The notes beneath the pieces were generated by a model that did not search any database, was not told where the DNA came from, and saw only the letters and a program-made list of their open reading frames with translations. DNA of 64,000 nucleotides from DASXMT01 sp963755985 (GTDB lineage: Bacteria; Actinomycetota; Acidimicrobiia; Acidimicrobiales; RAAP-2): the NCBI GenBank assembly GCA_963755985.1, contig CAVWLO010000004.1, positions 248,001 through 312,000 on the forward strand, given 5' to 3'. This document shows, piece after piece, positions 33,433 through 41,807 of this stretch; the stretch's first letter is position 1; the number at the start of each line of letters is the position of its first letter. The translations under genes were made by a program, and so were the position numbers.

Positions 33433-35751
33433 GTGGCTCCCATCACCTCGTTGCTCGTGGCCAATCGGGGCGAGATCGCCCGGCGCATCTTCCGGACGGC
33501 CCGGTCCATGGGCGTGACCTGCGTGGCCGTCTACTCCGACGCCGACGCCGACAGTCCGCACGTGGCCGAGGCCGACCTGGCCGTCCGGCTCCCGGGCCTC
33601 TCGCCCGCCGACACCTACCTGCGCACCGATCTCCTGCTCGACGCGGCCCTTCGTTCCGGCGCCGACGCCGTCCATCCCGGCTACGGCTTCCTGTCCGAGA
33701 ACGCCACCTTCGCGTCGGCCGTCGGCGACGCCGGCATCACCTGGGTGGGGCCGCCCGCCGCGGCCATCGCCGCCATGGGGTCCAAGATCGGGAGCAAGGA
33801 GCTGATGCGGGCCGCGGGCGTGCCCACCCTGCCGTCGGTCATCGTGCCTGCCACCGGTCGGAGCGGTGTGGATCCGAGCACGGCCGGCGCCCTCGGTTGG
33901 CCATTGCTGGTCAAGGCCTCGGCCGGCGGTGGCGGGCGGGGCATGCGCATCGTCGAGAGCATCGATGACCTGGCCGAAGCGGTGGAAGGTGCCCAGCGCG
34001 AGGCCGAGTCTGCGTTCGGTGACGGCACGCTGTTCCTCGAGCGGTACGTGACCGACCCCCGCCACATCGAGGTGCAAGTCCTGGCGGACAATCACGGAGA
34101 GGTGGTCGCCCTCTTCGAGCGGGAGTGCTCCATCCAGCGGCGGCACCAGAAGATCATCGAGGAATCGCCGTCACCGGTGGTCACGACCGAACAGCGGGTC
34201 CGGCTCTGCGACGCGGCGACCGCCGCCGCCCGTGCCGTCGGCTACACCAATGCCGGCACGGTGGAGTTCGTCCTGGACCCGGCCGGGGCCGACCCGGAGG
34301 GCAACTTCTACTTCTTGGAGATGAACACCCGGCTCCAGGTGGAGCACCCGGTCACCGAGATGGTCGCCGGTTGCGACCTCGTCCGACTGCAGCTCCTGGT
34401 GGCCGAGGGCCGTCCCTTGCCCGCCGCGGTGCATGCCGCCGCCGCTCGCGGCCCGGTGGGACACGCGGTGGAGGCCCGGATCTACGCCGAGGACCCGGCG
34501 GCCGACTGGTTGCCCTCGACCGGCACCTTGCACCGATTCGAGATACCGGCAGCCGTGTCGTCGCCAGGTGCCGTGCCCGGCACTCGGGCAGGCGCGGGGC
34601 CGGGTGCCGGACGGAGTGCCGGGGCGGGTGCCGGGGCGGTCATTGCGGTTTCCGATTCGCCCGCCTCTCGGCGAATTGGCCCCCTGGCAACCGACCGATT
34701 CGCCCCAACGAGGGCGATTTCCAAAAACGCCAACGAGGTCGGGCCCGGCGAAAGGGTCGGCGACAACGGGAGCGAGAACGGCGGCGCCGGCGGTGAAGGC
34801 GATGCCGGCGGCGGTGCGGGCACGGTACGGGTCGACAGCGGGGTCGAGTCGGGCAGCACGGTCAGCCCGCACTACGACCCCATGTTGGCCAAGGTCATCG
34901 TGCATGCCCCCTCCCGGTCCGAGGCCATCGCCTCCTTGGCCCGGGTCCTGGCCACCTCGGCCATCCATGGGGTGACCACCAACCGCGACCTCCTGGTGCG
35001 GACCCTTCGCCATCCCGCCTTCGCCGCCGGTGACATCGACACCGGCTTCATCGACCGGCACGGCCTCGACGCGCTGAGCGCTCCGCTGGCCGATGCCGAG
35101 GCTGTCGGGCGCCATGCCATCGCCGCCGCCCTGACCGGTTGCTTGCAGCGCCGGGCCCAGGCGACGGTGCAAGCGGATGTGCCCACGGGCTGGCGGAACA
35201 ATGCCTCGCAGCTGCAGTGGGCAACGTTCGACTACTCGGGCCCCACCGTCTCTGGTCCCATCACCGTCGGTTACCGCTTCGACCGCACCGGCGGGCAGAT
35301 CGAGCTGGTCGAGGTCGGCGGCGAGGCCCTGCCCGTCCTGGCCGCAAGCCTGACGGCTGACTCGGTGCTGCTCACCGTGGACGGCGTCACCCGTCACTAC
35401 CGGGTCGACCGGGTCGGGCGCAGCGCGTTCATCGATGGCCCCGACGGGTCGACGGTCCTCGTCGAAGAAGAGCGGTTCCCCATCCCCGGCAGCCAGATCC
35501 CGGCCGGTTCCGCCGTTGCGCCCATGCCCGGCGGCGTGGCCCGGGTCAACGTGGTGGTCGGTGAGCACGTCAAGGCCGGGCAGGACCTGGTGGTGCTCGA
35601 GGCGATGAAGATGGAGCACACCGTGCACGCCGCCCTCGAGGGCACGGTGGCCGAGGTCATGGTCACTCCGGGCACCCAGGTCGAGTCGGGTCAGGTCCTG
35701 GTGGTGCTCGAGGAGGACGAAGGGTCCGGCGAGCAGGCGGAACAACGGTGA
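33433..35751 (+). CDS. acyl-CoA carboxylase alpha subunit: biotin carboxylase plus biotin carrier, with an in-frame insertion
   Basis: A 772-residue fusion from GTG 33433. The biotin carboxylase domain begins SLLVANRGEIARRIFRTARS, with ATP-grasp motifs KASAGGGGRGMRIVES and EMNTRLQVEHPVTEMVAGCD. After STGTLHRFEIP an extra segment of about 85-90 residues (residues about 375-464), rich in Gly, Ala and Ser, interrupts the domain before VRVDSGVESGSTVSPHYDPM resumes. The C-terminal biotin carrier has the lysine in VLEAMKMEHT. It forms a complex with the upstream beta subunit. Its stop overlaps the AtuA-like gene start (GTGA). Confidence 0.93.
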   Translation: MAPITSLLVANRGEIARRIFRTARSMGVTCVAVYSDADADSPHVAEADLAVRLPGLSPADTYLRTDLLLDAALRSGADAVHPGYGFLSENATFASAVGDAGITWVGPPAAAIAAMGSKIGSKELMRAAGVPTLPSVIVPATGRSGVDPSTAGALGWPLLVKASAGGGGRGMRIVESIDDLAEAVEGAQREAESAFGDGTLFLERYVTDPRHIEVQVLADNHGEVVALFERECSIQRRHQKIIEESPSPVVTTEQRVRLCDAATAAARAVGYTNAGTVEFVLDPAGADPEGNFYFLEMNTRLQVEHPVTEMVAGCDLVRLQLLVAEGRPLPAAVHAAAARGPVGHAVEARIYAEDPAADWLPSTGTLHRFEIPAAVSSPGAVPGTRAGAGPGAGRSAGAGAGAVIAVSDSPASRRIGPLATDRFAPTRAISKNANEVGPGERVGDNGSENGGAGGEGDAGGGAGTVRVDSGVESGSTVSPHYDPMLAKVIVHAPSRSEAIASLARVLATSAIHGVTTNRDLLVRTLRHPAFAAGDIDTGFIDRHGLDALSAPLADAEAVGRHAIAAALTGCLQRRAQATVQADVPTGWRNNASQLQWATFDYSGPTVSGPITVGYRFDRTGGQIELVEVGGEALPVLAASLTADSVLLTVDGVTRHYRVDRVGRSAFIDGPDGSTVLVEEERFPIPGSQIPAGSAVAPMPGGVARVNVVVGEHVKAGQDLVVLEAMKMEHTVHAALEGTVAEVMVTPGTQVESGQVLVVLEEDEGSGEQAEQR
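34549..34828 (+). repeat. in-frame insertion in the biotin carboxylase gene with paired hairpins
   Basis: Within the extra coding segment, CCGATTCGCC (34652-34661) pairs with GGCGAATTGG (34670-34679) as a 10-bp stem with one G-U. A second copy of CCGATTCGCCC (34695-34705) pairs partly with GGGCGATT (34712-34719). The direct repeat period is 43 bp. Local composition is less GC-rich than its surroundings, and the segment interrupts an otherwise conserved domain without shifting frame. Confidence 0.6.
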
Positions 35752-37520
35752 CCGATCCCATCCGCATCGCCAACTGCTCGGGGTTCTTCGGGGACCGGTT
35801 GAGCGCGGCGCGCGAGATGGTCGACGGCGGCCCCATCGACGTCCTGACCGGGGACTGGCTGGCCGAGCTGACCATGCTCATCTTGTGGAAGGGACAACAG
35901 CGGGACCCTTCCCGGGGCTGGGCCCGGACCTTCCTGGCCCAGATGGAAGATGTCCTCGGCACGTGTGCCGACCGTGGCATCAAGGTGGTCACCAACGCCG
36001 GAGGCCTCAACCCGGCTGGACTGGCCGATCAGGTCCGGGCCCTGGCCGAGAAGCTTGGGCTCGGCATCACCGTCGCCCACGTTGAAGGCGACGACCTGGT
36101 CCCCCGCATCGCCGACCTGCAGGCCCAGGGCCATGACCTGGCCAACCTCGACACTGGCCTCCCCTTGACCGAGGCGAACGGCGAGGTGGTCACGGCCAAC
36201 GCCTACCTGGGGGCATGGCCCATCGTCGAGTCGCTGCGGAACGGGGCCGACGTGGTCATCTGTCCCCGGGTCACCGACGCGTCCCTGGTGGTGGGGCCGG
36301 CCGCCTGGCATCACGGCTGGGGCGAGACCGACTGGGACCGCCTGGCCGGGGCGGTGGCTGCCGGGCACCTCATCGAGTGCGGTCCCCAGGTGACCGGCGG
36401 GAACTACGCCTTCTTCACCGGGGTCACAGGCCTCGAGCATCCCGGCTTCCCCATCGCCGAGGTGCGGGACGACGGCTCGTCGACCATCACCAAGCACCCC
36501 GGCACCGGCGGCGAGGTGTCGGTGAGCACGGTCACGGCGCAGCTGCTCTACGAGATCGGCGGCCCGGACTACCCCAACACTGACGTCGTGGCCCGCTTCG
36601 ACACCGTCGAGCTCGAGCAGGAGGGCCCGGACCGCGTGCGGGTGTCAGGCACCCGGGGCCTGCCGGCGCCGAAGGACGTCAAGGTGTCGATCAACCTGTT
36701 GGGGGGATGGCGCAACACGATGACCTTCGTCCTCACCGGCCTGGACATCGAGGCCAAGGCCGCGCTGACCCTGAGGACTATGGAAGAGAAGCTGGGCGGG
36801 ACCGAACAGTTCGGCGCCTATGACACCCTGCTTATCCGCTCGGACAAGCCCGACGCGCCGACCAACGCCGAGGCCTCGGCCCAGCTCCGGATCACGGTCA
36901 AGGACGCCGACCAGTCCAAGGTGGGCCGCCGGTTCGCCGACGCGGCCACCGAGCTGGCCCTGGCCAGCTACCCCGGCTTCCACCTCACCTCGCCGCCCAC
37001 CGACGCCACGGCCTACGGCGTGTTCTGGCCCGCACTGGTCCCGGCCGAGTTGGTGGAGCCGGTCGTGGTCCACGCCGACGGCAGCCGGGTGCCCGTTCCC
37101 CACCAGGCGTTCCGCTCGCACGTCCCGGCGTTGGCCCTCCCCGAGTTCCGCCGGGCCGCCCAGTTCCCGGCAGAGCCGGTGGCCCGAGTGCCCCTCGGCA
37201 CCATCATCGGCGCTCGCTCTGGCGACAAAGGGGGCAATGCCAACGTGGGGCTGTGGGCCAATCGGGGCACCCACTACGTCTGGCTGCGCGACTTCCTCAC
37301 CATCGAGCGCATGGCCGAACTGCTTCCCGAGGCCGCCGGGCTCGAGATCCACCGGTATGAGTTCCCGAGGGTGCTGGCCCTGAACTTCGTGGTGGTCGGT
37401 CTGCTGGGCGAGGGGGTGGCGTCTTCCACCCGTCCCGATCCACAGGCCAAGAGCCTGGGCGAGTACGTTCGGAGCAGGCTGGTCGACATCCCAGTCCACT
37501 TCTTGCCCGATGGCCACTGA
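35748..37520 (+). CDS. acyclic terpene utilisation AtuA-like protein (DUF1446)
   Basis: A 590-residue protein of the AtuA/DUF1446 family starting at GTG 35748, overlapping the carboxylase stop. It begins RIANCSGFFGDRLSAAREMV and contains VLTGDWLAELTMLIL, IKVVTNAGGLNPAGLADQVR, NGADVVICPRVTDASLVVGP, GPQVTGGNYAFFTGV and KHPGTGGEVSVSTVTAQLLY. A C-terminal part (about 480-590) has IIGARSGDKGGNANVGLWA, a domain often separate in other bacteria. AtuA is needed for citronellol/geraniol catabolism in Pseudomonas, yet its reaction is unknown. Coupling to the carboxylase subunits fits acyl-CoA catabolism of a branched or terpenoid acid. Confidence 0.88.
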   Translation: MTDPIRIANCSGFFGDRLSAAREMVDGGPIDVLTGDWLAELTMLILWKGQQRDPSRGWARTFLAQMEDVLGTCADRGIKVVTNAGGLNPAGLADQVRALAEKLGLGITVAHVEGDDLVPRIADLQAQGHDLANLDTGLPLTEANGEVVTANAYLGAWPIVESLRNGADVVICPRVTDASLVVGPAAWHHGWGETDWDRLAGAVAAGHLIECGPQVTGGNYAFFTGVTGLEHPGFPIAEVRDDGSSTITKHPGTGGEVSVSTVTAQLLYEIGGPDYPNTDVVARFDTVELEQEGPDRVRVSGTRGLPAPKDVKVSINLLGGWRNTMTFVLTGLDIEAKAALTLRTMEEKLGGTEQFGAYDTLLIRSDKPDAPTNAEASAQLRITVKDADQSKVGRRFADAATELALASYPGFHLTSPPTDATAYGVFWPALVPAELVEPVVVHADGSRVPVPHQAFRSHVPALALPEFRRAAQFPAEPVARVPLGTIIGARSGDKGGNANVGLWANRGTHYVWLRDFLTIERMAELLPEAAGLEIHRYEFPRVLALNFVVVGLLGEGVASSTRPDPQAKSLGEYVRSRLVDIPVHFLPDGH

Positions 37521-37610
37521 TCGGGCCACTGAGCAAGCAGCTGATCGGACACGGAACAGGCAGCTGATCGGGCCATCGACCGGGCAACCGGGCAACAAAG
37601 GAGACGCGCC
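37521..37610. other. short spacer with repeated CAGCTGATCGG and an RBS
   Basis: CAGCTGATCGG occurs twice (near 37538 and 37561), plus related CTGATCGGGCC pieces, in a 90-bp gap. AAAGGAGA at 37597-37604 is a strong ribosome-binding site for the acyl-CoA dehydrogenase gene. Confidence 0.6.
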
Positions 37611-38774
37611 ATGGACTTCATCCAGTCCGACGAACACGTGATGCTGCGCGAGGCGGTCAGCGCCATCGCCTCCAAGTTCGGGCATGAGTACTACGTGGCC
37701 AAGGCCCGCGCCGACCAGCGGACCGAGGAGCTCTGGCACGCGGTGGGCGAGGCCGGGTTCCTGGGGGTCAACGTTCCCGAGGAGTACGGGGGTGGCGGCA
37801 TGGGCATCACCGAACTGGCCATCGTGACCGAGGAACTGGCCGCAGCCGGTTGCCCTCTGTTGATCATGGTGGTGTCCCCGGCCATCTGTGCCACCATCAT
37901 CGCCAAGTTCGGCACCGACGCGCAGAAGCAACGGTGGCTTCCCGGCTTCGCCACCGGCGAGATCAAGATGTCCTTTGCCATCACCGAGCCGGATGCCGGA
38001 TCCAACTCCCACAACCTGTCGCTCACCGCCACCAAGGACGGGGACATCTACCGCCTCAACGGTTCGAAGTACTACATCTCGGGTGTGGACGAGGCCGACG
38101 CCATCTTGGTGGTGACCCGGACGGGCATCGACAAGGAGACCGGAAGGGGACGCCTGTCCCTGTTCGTGGTGGACACCGACGCGCCGGGACTGGAGAAGAC
38201 GGTCCTGCCCGTCGAGATCACCGCTCCGGAGAAGCAGTACACCCTCTTCTTCGACAACGTCCAGGTCGAGGCGGACCGATTGATCGGGTCGGAAGGCGAA
38301 GGACTCCGGCAGGTGTTCTTCGGCCTCAACCCGGAACGTATCCTGTCGGCGTCGATGGCCAACGGGATCAGCCGCTACGTCCTCGACAAGGCGGCGGCCT
38401 ACGCACGGGAGCGCGAGGTGTGGGGGACGCCGATCGGGCGCCACCAGGGCATCGCCCACCCATTGGCCAAAGCCAAGATCGAGGTGGAGCTGGCCCGGCT
38501 GATGACCGACAAGGCCGGGTGGCTCTGCGACAATGCCGGCAATACCCCCGAGGCGGGAGAGGCGGCCAATATGGCCAAGTACGCGGCGGCCGAGGCAACG
38601 GCCGCCGCCCTCGACCAGGCCATCCAGACCCATGGCGGAAACGGCATGTCCTCCGAGTACGGCCTGGCCGACCTGTGGGGCATGGTGCGGCTGTTGCGGA
38701 TCGCCCCGGTCAGCCGGGAGATGATCCTGAACTTCGTGGCGCAGCACTCGCTGGGCCTGCCCAAGTCGTACTGA
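37611..38774 (+). CDS. acyl-CoA dehydrogenase
   Basis: A 387-residue FAD-dependent acyl-CoA dehydrogenase, full length. Motifs: EAGFLGVNVPEEYGGGGMGI, the FAD/substrate signature FAITEPDAGSNSHNLSLTAT, LNGSKYYISGVDEADAILVV, RYVLDKAAAYAREREVWGTP and IGRHQGIAHPLAKAKIEVEL. The C-terminal HGGNGMSSEYGLADLWGMVR region usually carries the catalytic Glu/Arg pair (GGxGYxxExxxxRxxRD). Here it deviates (ADLWGMVRLLRIAP), so substrate class is uncertain. Position after the carboxylase and AtuA-like genes suggests desaturation of a branched acyl-CoA. Confidence 0.93.
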   Translation: MDFIQSDEHVMLREAVSAIASKFGHEYYVAKARADQRTEELWHAVGEAGFLGVNVPEEYGGGGMGITELAIVTEELAAAGCPLLIMVVSPAICATIIAKFGTDAQKQRWLPGFATGEIKMSFAITEPDAGSNSHNLSLTATKDGDIYRLNGSKYYISGVDEADAILVVTRTGIDKETGRGRLSLFVVDTDAPGLEKTVLPVEITAPEKQYTLFFDNVQVEADRLIGSEGEGLRQVFFGLNPERILSASMANGISRYVLDKAAAYAREREVWGTPIGRHQGIAHPLAKAKIEVELARLMTDKAGWLCDNAGNTPEAGEAANMAKYAAAEATAAALDQAIQTHGGNGMSSEYGLADLWGMVRLLRIAPVSREMILNFVAQHSLGLPKSY

Positions 38775-39099
38775 TCGGCGCCGAGTCGGTGACTGACCGG
38801 CCATGACTCGGTGACTGATTGGCCCTCACTCCGTGACTGATTGAAGCGGAGCGGGGGTTGAGCAAGCATGTGCCCCGAGGGCCCGCGGTCGGGGACCGGC
38901 AGGGTTGGCGGTACCCTGGATAGGCGGATCGTCCGTCCGAAGGCTGGGATGGTCGATCGTCCGTCCGAAGGCTGGGATGGTCGATCGTCCGTCCGAAGGC
39001 TGGGATGGGCGGATCGCCCGTCCGAAGACACGGACAGGGTGACACTCTCCGGGTTTCCGCAACCCGCTCCGTACCACCGAAAGGCCCGGCAACGCCTCC
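38775..39099. other. 325-bp leader before typA with two tandem-repeat blocks
   Basis: The left part (38780-38850) has three degenerate copies of a CGGTGACTGA(C/T)(C/T)GGCC-like unit. The right part holds the 28-bp repeats described separately. No gene is supported. The segment must contain the typA promoter; GTACCCT near 38911 could be a -10-like element, but this is weak. Confidence 0.55.
38927..39028. repeat. 28-bp tandem repeats upstream of typA
   Basis: Copies at 38927-38954, 38955-38982 and 38983-39010 of GATCGTCCGTCCGAAGGCTG followed by GGATGGTC are essentially identical (one change in the third). A partial, diverged fourth (GATCGCCCGTCCGAAG) ends near 39028. The units are directly contiguous, with no spacers, 70-170 bp before the typA start. 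Confidence 0.93.
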
Positions 39100-40929
39100 A
39101 TGCAGTCCCGTGACGACATTCGCAACGTAGCTATCGTGGCTCACGTCGACCATGGGAAGACCACCTTGGTCGACGCCATGCTCTGGCAATCCGGCGCCTT
39201 CCGCGCCAACGAGTCGGTCAACGAGCGGGTCATGGACTCCGGCGACCTCGAGCGGGAGAAGGGCATCACCATCCTGGCCAAGAACACGGCCGTGGTGCAC
39301 AACGGCGTGAAGATCAACATCATCGACACGCCGGGCCACGCCGACTTCGGCGGCGAGGTGGAGCGGGGGCTCACCATGGTGGACGGTGTCCTGTTGCTGG
39401 TCGATGCATCCGAGGGCCCTCTGCCCCAGACCCGGTTCGTGCTGCGCAAGGCCCTCCAGGCCCGGCTGCCGGTCGTCCTGGTGGTCAACAAGGTCGACCG
39501 GCCCGATGCTCGCATCGACGAGGTGGTCAACGAGGTCGAGGAGCTCTTCTTGGACCTGGACGCCGACGAGCACCAGATCGACTTCCCCATCCTCTTCTCC
39601 AACGCCAGGGCCGGGTGGGCCGCGACCGAGCAGGGGGTGGTGGGCACCGACCTCGAGCCACTGTTCCAAGCCATCCTCGACCGGATCCCCGCGCCCCAGT
39701 TCGATCCCAATGCCCCGCTCCAGGCCATCGTGTCCAACCTCGACGCATCCCCCTACCTCGGCCGGCTGGCCATCTGCCGGGTCCATAACGGCACGTTGCG
39801 CAAGGGCGCGCTGGTGGGCTGGTGCAAGCTGGACGGCACCATCGAGCGGACCAAGATCACCGAGCTCTTCGTCACCGATGCCCTGGACCGGGTGGACGCG
39901 GCGGAAGCGGGGCCGGGAGAGATCGCGGCCGTAGCCGGCATGGCCGAGGTCACCATCGGTGAGACGCTCGCCGACCCCGACGATCCCCGTCCCCTGCCCG
40001 TCATCACCGTCGACGAGCCCAGCCTGTCCATGACCATCGGGATCAACACCGCCCCCTTGGCCGGGACCGACGGGTCCAAGCTCACCGCCCGCCAGATATT
40101 CAGCCGGCTCGAGTCCGAGTTGGTCGGCAACGTCTCACTGCGGGTCCTTCCCACCGAGCGCCCGGACACCTGGGAGGTCCAGGGTCGAGGCGAGCTCCAG
40201 CTGGCCGTGCTGGTGGAGACCATGCGACGCGAGGGCTTCGAGCTGACGGTGGGAAAGCCCCAAGTGGTCACGCGGGAGATCGACGGGAAGCTCCACGAGC
40301 CCATGGAGCAAGTGGCCGTGGACGTGCCTGACGACTATCTGGGCGTGGTCACCCAACTGATGGCGCTCCGGAAGGGAACGCTCATCGAGATGGTCAACCA
40401 CGGCACCGGGTGGGTGCGGATGGACTACCGGGTGCCGGCTCGGGGGTTGGTCGGATTCCGCACCGAGTTCATGACCGAGACGCGAGGAACGGGCATGCTC
40501 CATCACGTCTTCGACGGTTGGGAGCCCTGGCACGGCGAGCTCAAGACCAAGCGCAATGGCTCGATGGTCGCCGACCGGCGAGGGATCACCACCGGCTACA
40601 CGCTGATGAGCCTGCAGGAACGGGGCATCTTGCTGGTCGGGCCGGCGACCGAGGTCTATGAGGGCATGGTCATCGGCGAGAACGCCCGGGATGAGGAGAT
40701 GGACGTCAACCCGACCAAGGAGAAGAAGCAGACCAACGTGCGCTCGGCGTCGGCCGATGAGGCGATCCGGCTCACTCCCCCGTTGCTGCTCTCCCTCGAA
40801 CAGGCCCTGGAGTTCATCGCCGACGACGAGTGCGTCGAGGTCACCCCGGCCAACGTCCGGCTGCGGAAGGTGATCCTCGATGGGCACACCCGGGGTCGAC
40901 TGCGAAGCCGGAGCCGAAACCCGCGCTGA
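39100..40929 (+). CDS. typA: ribosome-associated GTPase TypA/BipA
   Basis: A 609-residue translational GTPase, full length. The G domain includes IVAHVDHGKTTLVDAMLWQS (P-loop), EREKGITILAKNT (switch I), DTPGHADFGGEVERGL (switch II) and VVNKVDRPDAR (NKxD). EF-G-like domains follow, and the TypA-specific C-terminal domain contains RGLVGFRTEFMTETRGTGML, RRGITTGYTLMSLQERG and KEKKQTNVRSASADE. TypA aids 50S assembly and stress or cold growth. It stands alone after the tandem repeats. Confidence 0.97.
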   Translation: MQSRDDIRNVAIVAHVDHGKTTLVDAMLWQSGAFRANESVNERVMDSGDLEREKGITILAKNTAVVHNGVKINIIDTPGHADFGGEVERGLTMVDGVLLLVDASEGPLPQTRFVLRKALQARLPVVLVVNKVDRPDARIDEVVNEVEELFLDLDADEHQIDFPILFSNARAGWAATEQGVVGTDLEPLFQAILDRIPAPQFDPNAPLQAIVSNLDASPYLGRLAICRVHNGTLRKGALVGWCKLDGTIERTKITELFVTDALDRVDAAEAGPGEIAAVAGMAEVTIGETLADPDDPRPLPVITVDEPSLSMTIGINTAPLAGTDGSKLTARQIFSRLESELVGNVSLRVLPTERPDTWEVQGRGELQLAVLVETMRREGFELTVGKPQVVTREIDGKLHEPMEQVAVDVPDDYLGVVTQLMALRKGTLIEMVNHGTGWVRMDYRVPARGLVGFRTEFMTETRGTGMLHHVFDGWEPWHGELKTKRNGSMVADRRGITTGYTLMSLQERGILLVGPATEVYEGMVIGENARDEEMDVNPTKEKKQTNVRSASADEAIRLTPPLLLSLEQALEFIADDECVEVTPANVRLRKVILDGHTRGRLRSRSRNPR

Positions 40930-41117
40930 ACCTGCCGGGCGGCGGGACTGCCCGCGCCGAAGTCGGCCTGCGCCGCCGGCTGCCTGCGCGAAGTCTGCTT
41001 GCGCCGAAGTCTGCCTGCGCCGAAGTCCGCCTGCGCCGCCCCTCTTATCTGAATCTTCACAACAATTCAGGTCGTTCTTGGTGAGCTCTCAGGTCGCCCA
41101 CAGTGGGGGTCGGCATA
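40930..41117. repeat. typA-phosphatase spacer with 16-bp tandem repeats
   Basis: 40955-41040 contains about five degenerate copies of CGCCGAAGTCTGCCTG, the clearest three at 40987-41034. The remaining sequence (CTTATCTGAATCTTCACAAC and on) is less GC-rich and may contain the promoter of the histidine-phosphatase operon. Confidence 0.8.
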
Positions 41118-41744
41118 GTGGGATCCGTGGACAGGAAGCCCGGCGACAAGACGATCTGGATGGTGAGACACGGGGAAAGCACCTGGAACGTGCTCGGGCT
41201 GGTCCAGGGCCATGCCGATGACGCCGCGCTGAGCAAGCAGGGCCGGCGGCAAGCCCGGCTGCTGGCCCACCGGCTCGGCGGACGGACGTTCGAAGCCATC
41301 TACACGAGTGATCTCCACCGCGCTCGAGAGACGGCCGACATCCTGGCGACGTTCCTGCGACTGCGGACCCGGACTGACGCTGCCCTCCGGGAGCGGTCCC
41401 TCGGCGAGCTCGAGGGCTCACCGGCGAGCAGGCTGCGACCCGAGGACACCGGTATCGCCGGCGACCAGGTGGTGGATATCCACGCCCGACCGACCGGTGG
41501 GGAATCGCTCGAGGAGCTTTACCAACGGGCCGGCGGCTTCGTCGACTGGCTCCGCCAACAGCCGCTCGGCGCCGACCCACTCGTCGTCAGCCACGGGGGC
41601 ACCATCCGCATGCTCCGGGCCTATTGCGCCGAACGCCTCGTGGACGGCCTGACCTGGGACACGGTCCCCAACGGCAGCCTCTGGCGTGTCCGGGTGCCGA
41701 GTCGGCCGACCGCCGAAGGCCTACTACCAGCTCGAGCCCTCTGA
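41118..41744 (+). CDS. histidine phosphatase family protein
   Basis: About 208 residues of the phosphoglycerate-mutase-like histidine phosphatase superfamily. The phosphohistidine motif is IWMVRHGESTWNVLG, followed by LSKQGRRQARLLAHRL and SDLHRARETADILA. ERSLGELEG supplies the acid/base region, and the second His is in VVSHGGTIRMLRAY. Start is uncertain: GTG 41118 has GGGGG eight bases upstream, while GTG 41103 and 41127 are possible. Family members act on sugar phosphates, cobalamin ribazole phosphate and others. It precedes the phosphosulfolactate synthase gene by 63 bp, so a role in dephosphorylating that product is an attractive inference, not shown. Confidence 0.88.
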   Translation: MGSVDRKPGDKTIWMVRHGESTWNVLGLVQGHADDAALSKQGRRQARLLAHRLGGRTFEAIYTSDLHRARETADILATFLRLRTRTDAALRERSLGELEGSPASRLRPEDTGIAGDQVVDIHARPTGGESLEELYQRAGGFVDWLRQQPLGADPLVVSHGGTIRMLRAYCAERLVDGLTWDTVPNGSLWRVRVPSRPTAEGLLPARAL

Positions 41745-41790
41745 GACTCGAGCCCCATGAGACTCGAGCACAGTGAGACTCGGGCACAGT
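41743..41790 (+). repeat. three 16-bp tandem repeats before the comA-like gene
   Basis: GAGACTCGAGCCCCAT, GAGACTCGAGCACAGT and GAGACTCGGGCACAGT lie head to tail at 41743-41758, 41759-41774 and 41775-41790. The first copy overlaps the stop of the phosphatase gene. The next bases (GAGAACGGAGCGACCAG) hold the GGAG ribosome-binding site for the synthase. Confidence 0.92.
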
Positions 41791-41807
41791 GAGAACGGAG
41801 CGACCAG

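Noticed and set aside
38927..39028. Possible small CRISPR array
   Set aside because: The 28-bp units are directly contiguous with no spacers and no cas genes are nearby; it is a tandem repeat.
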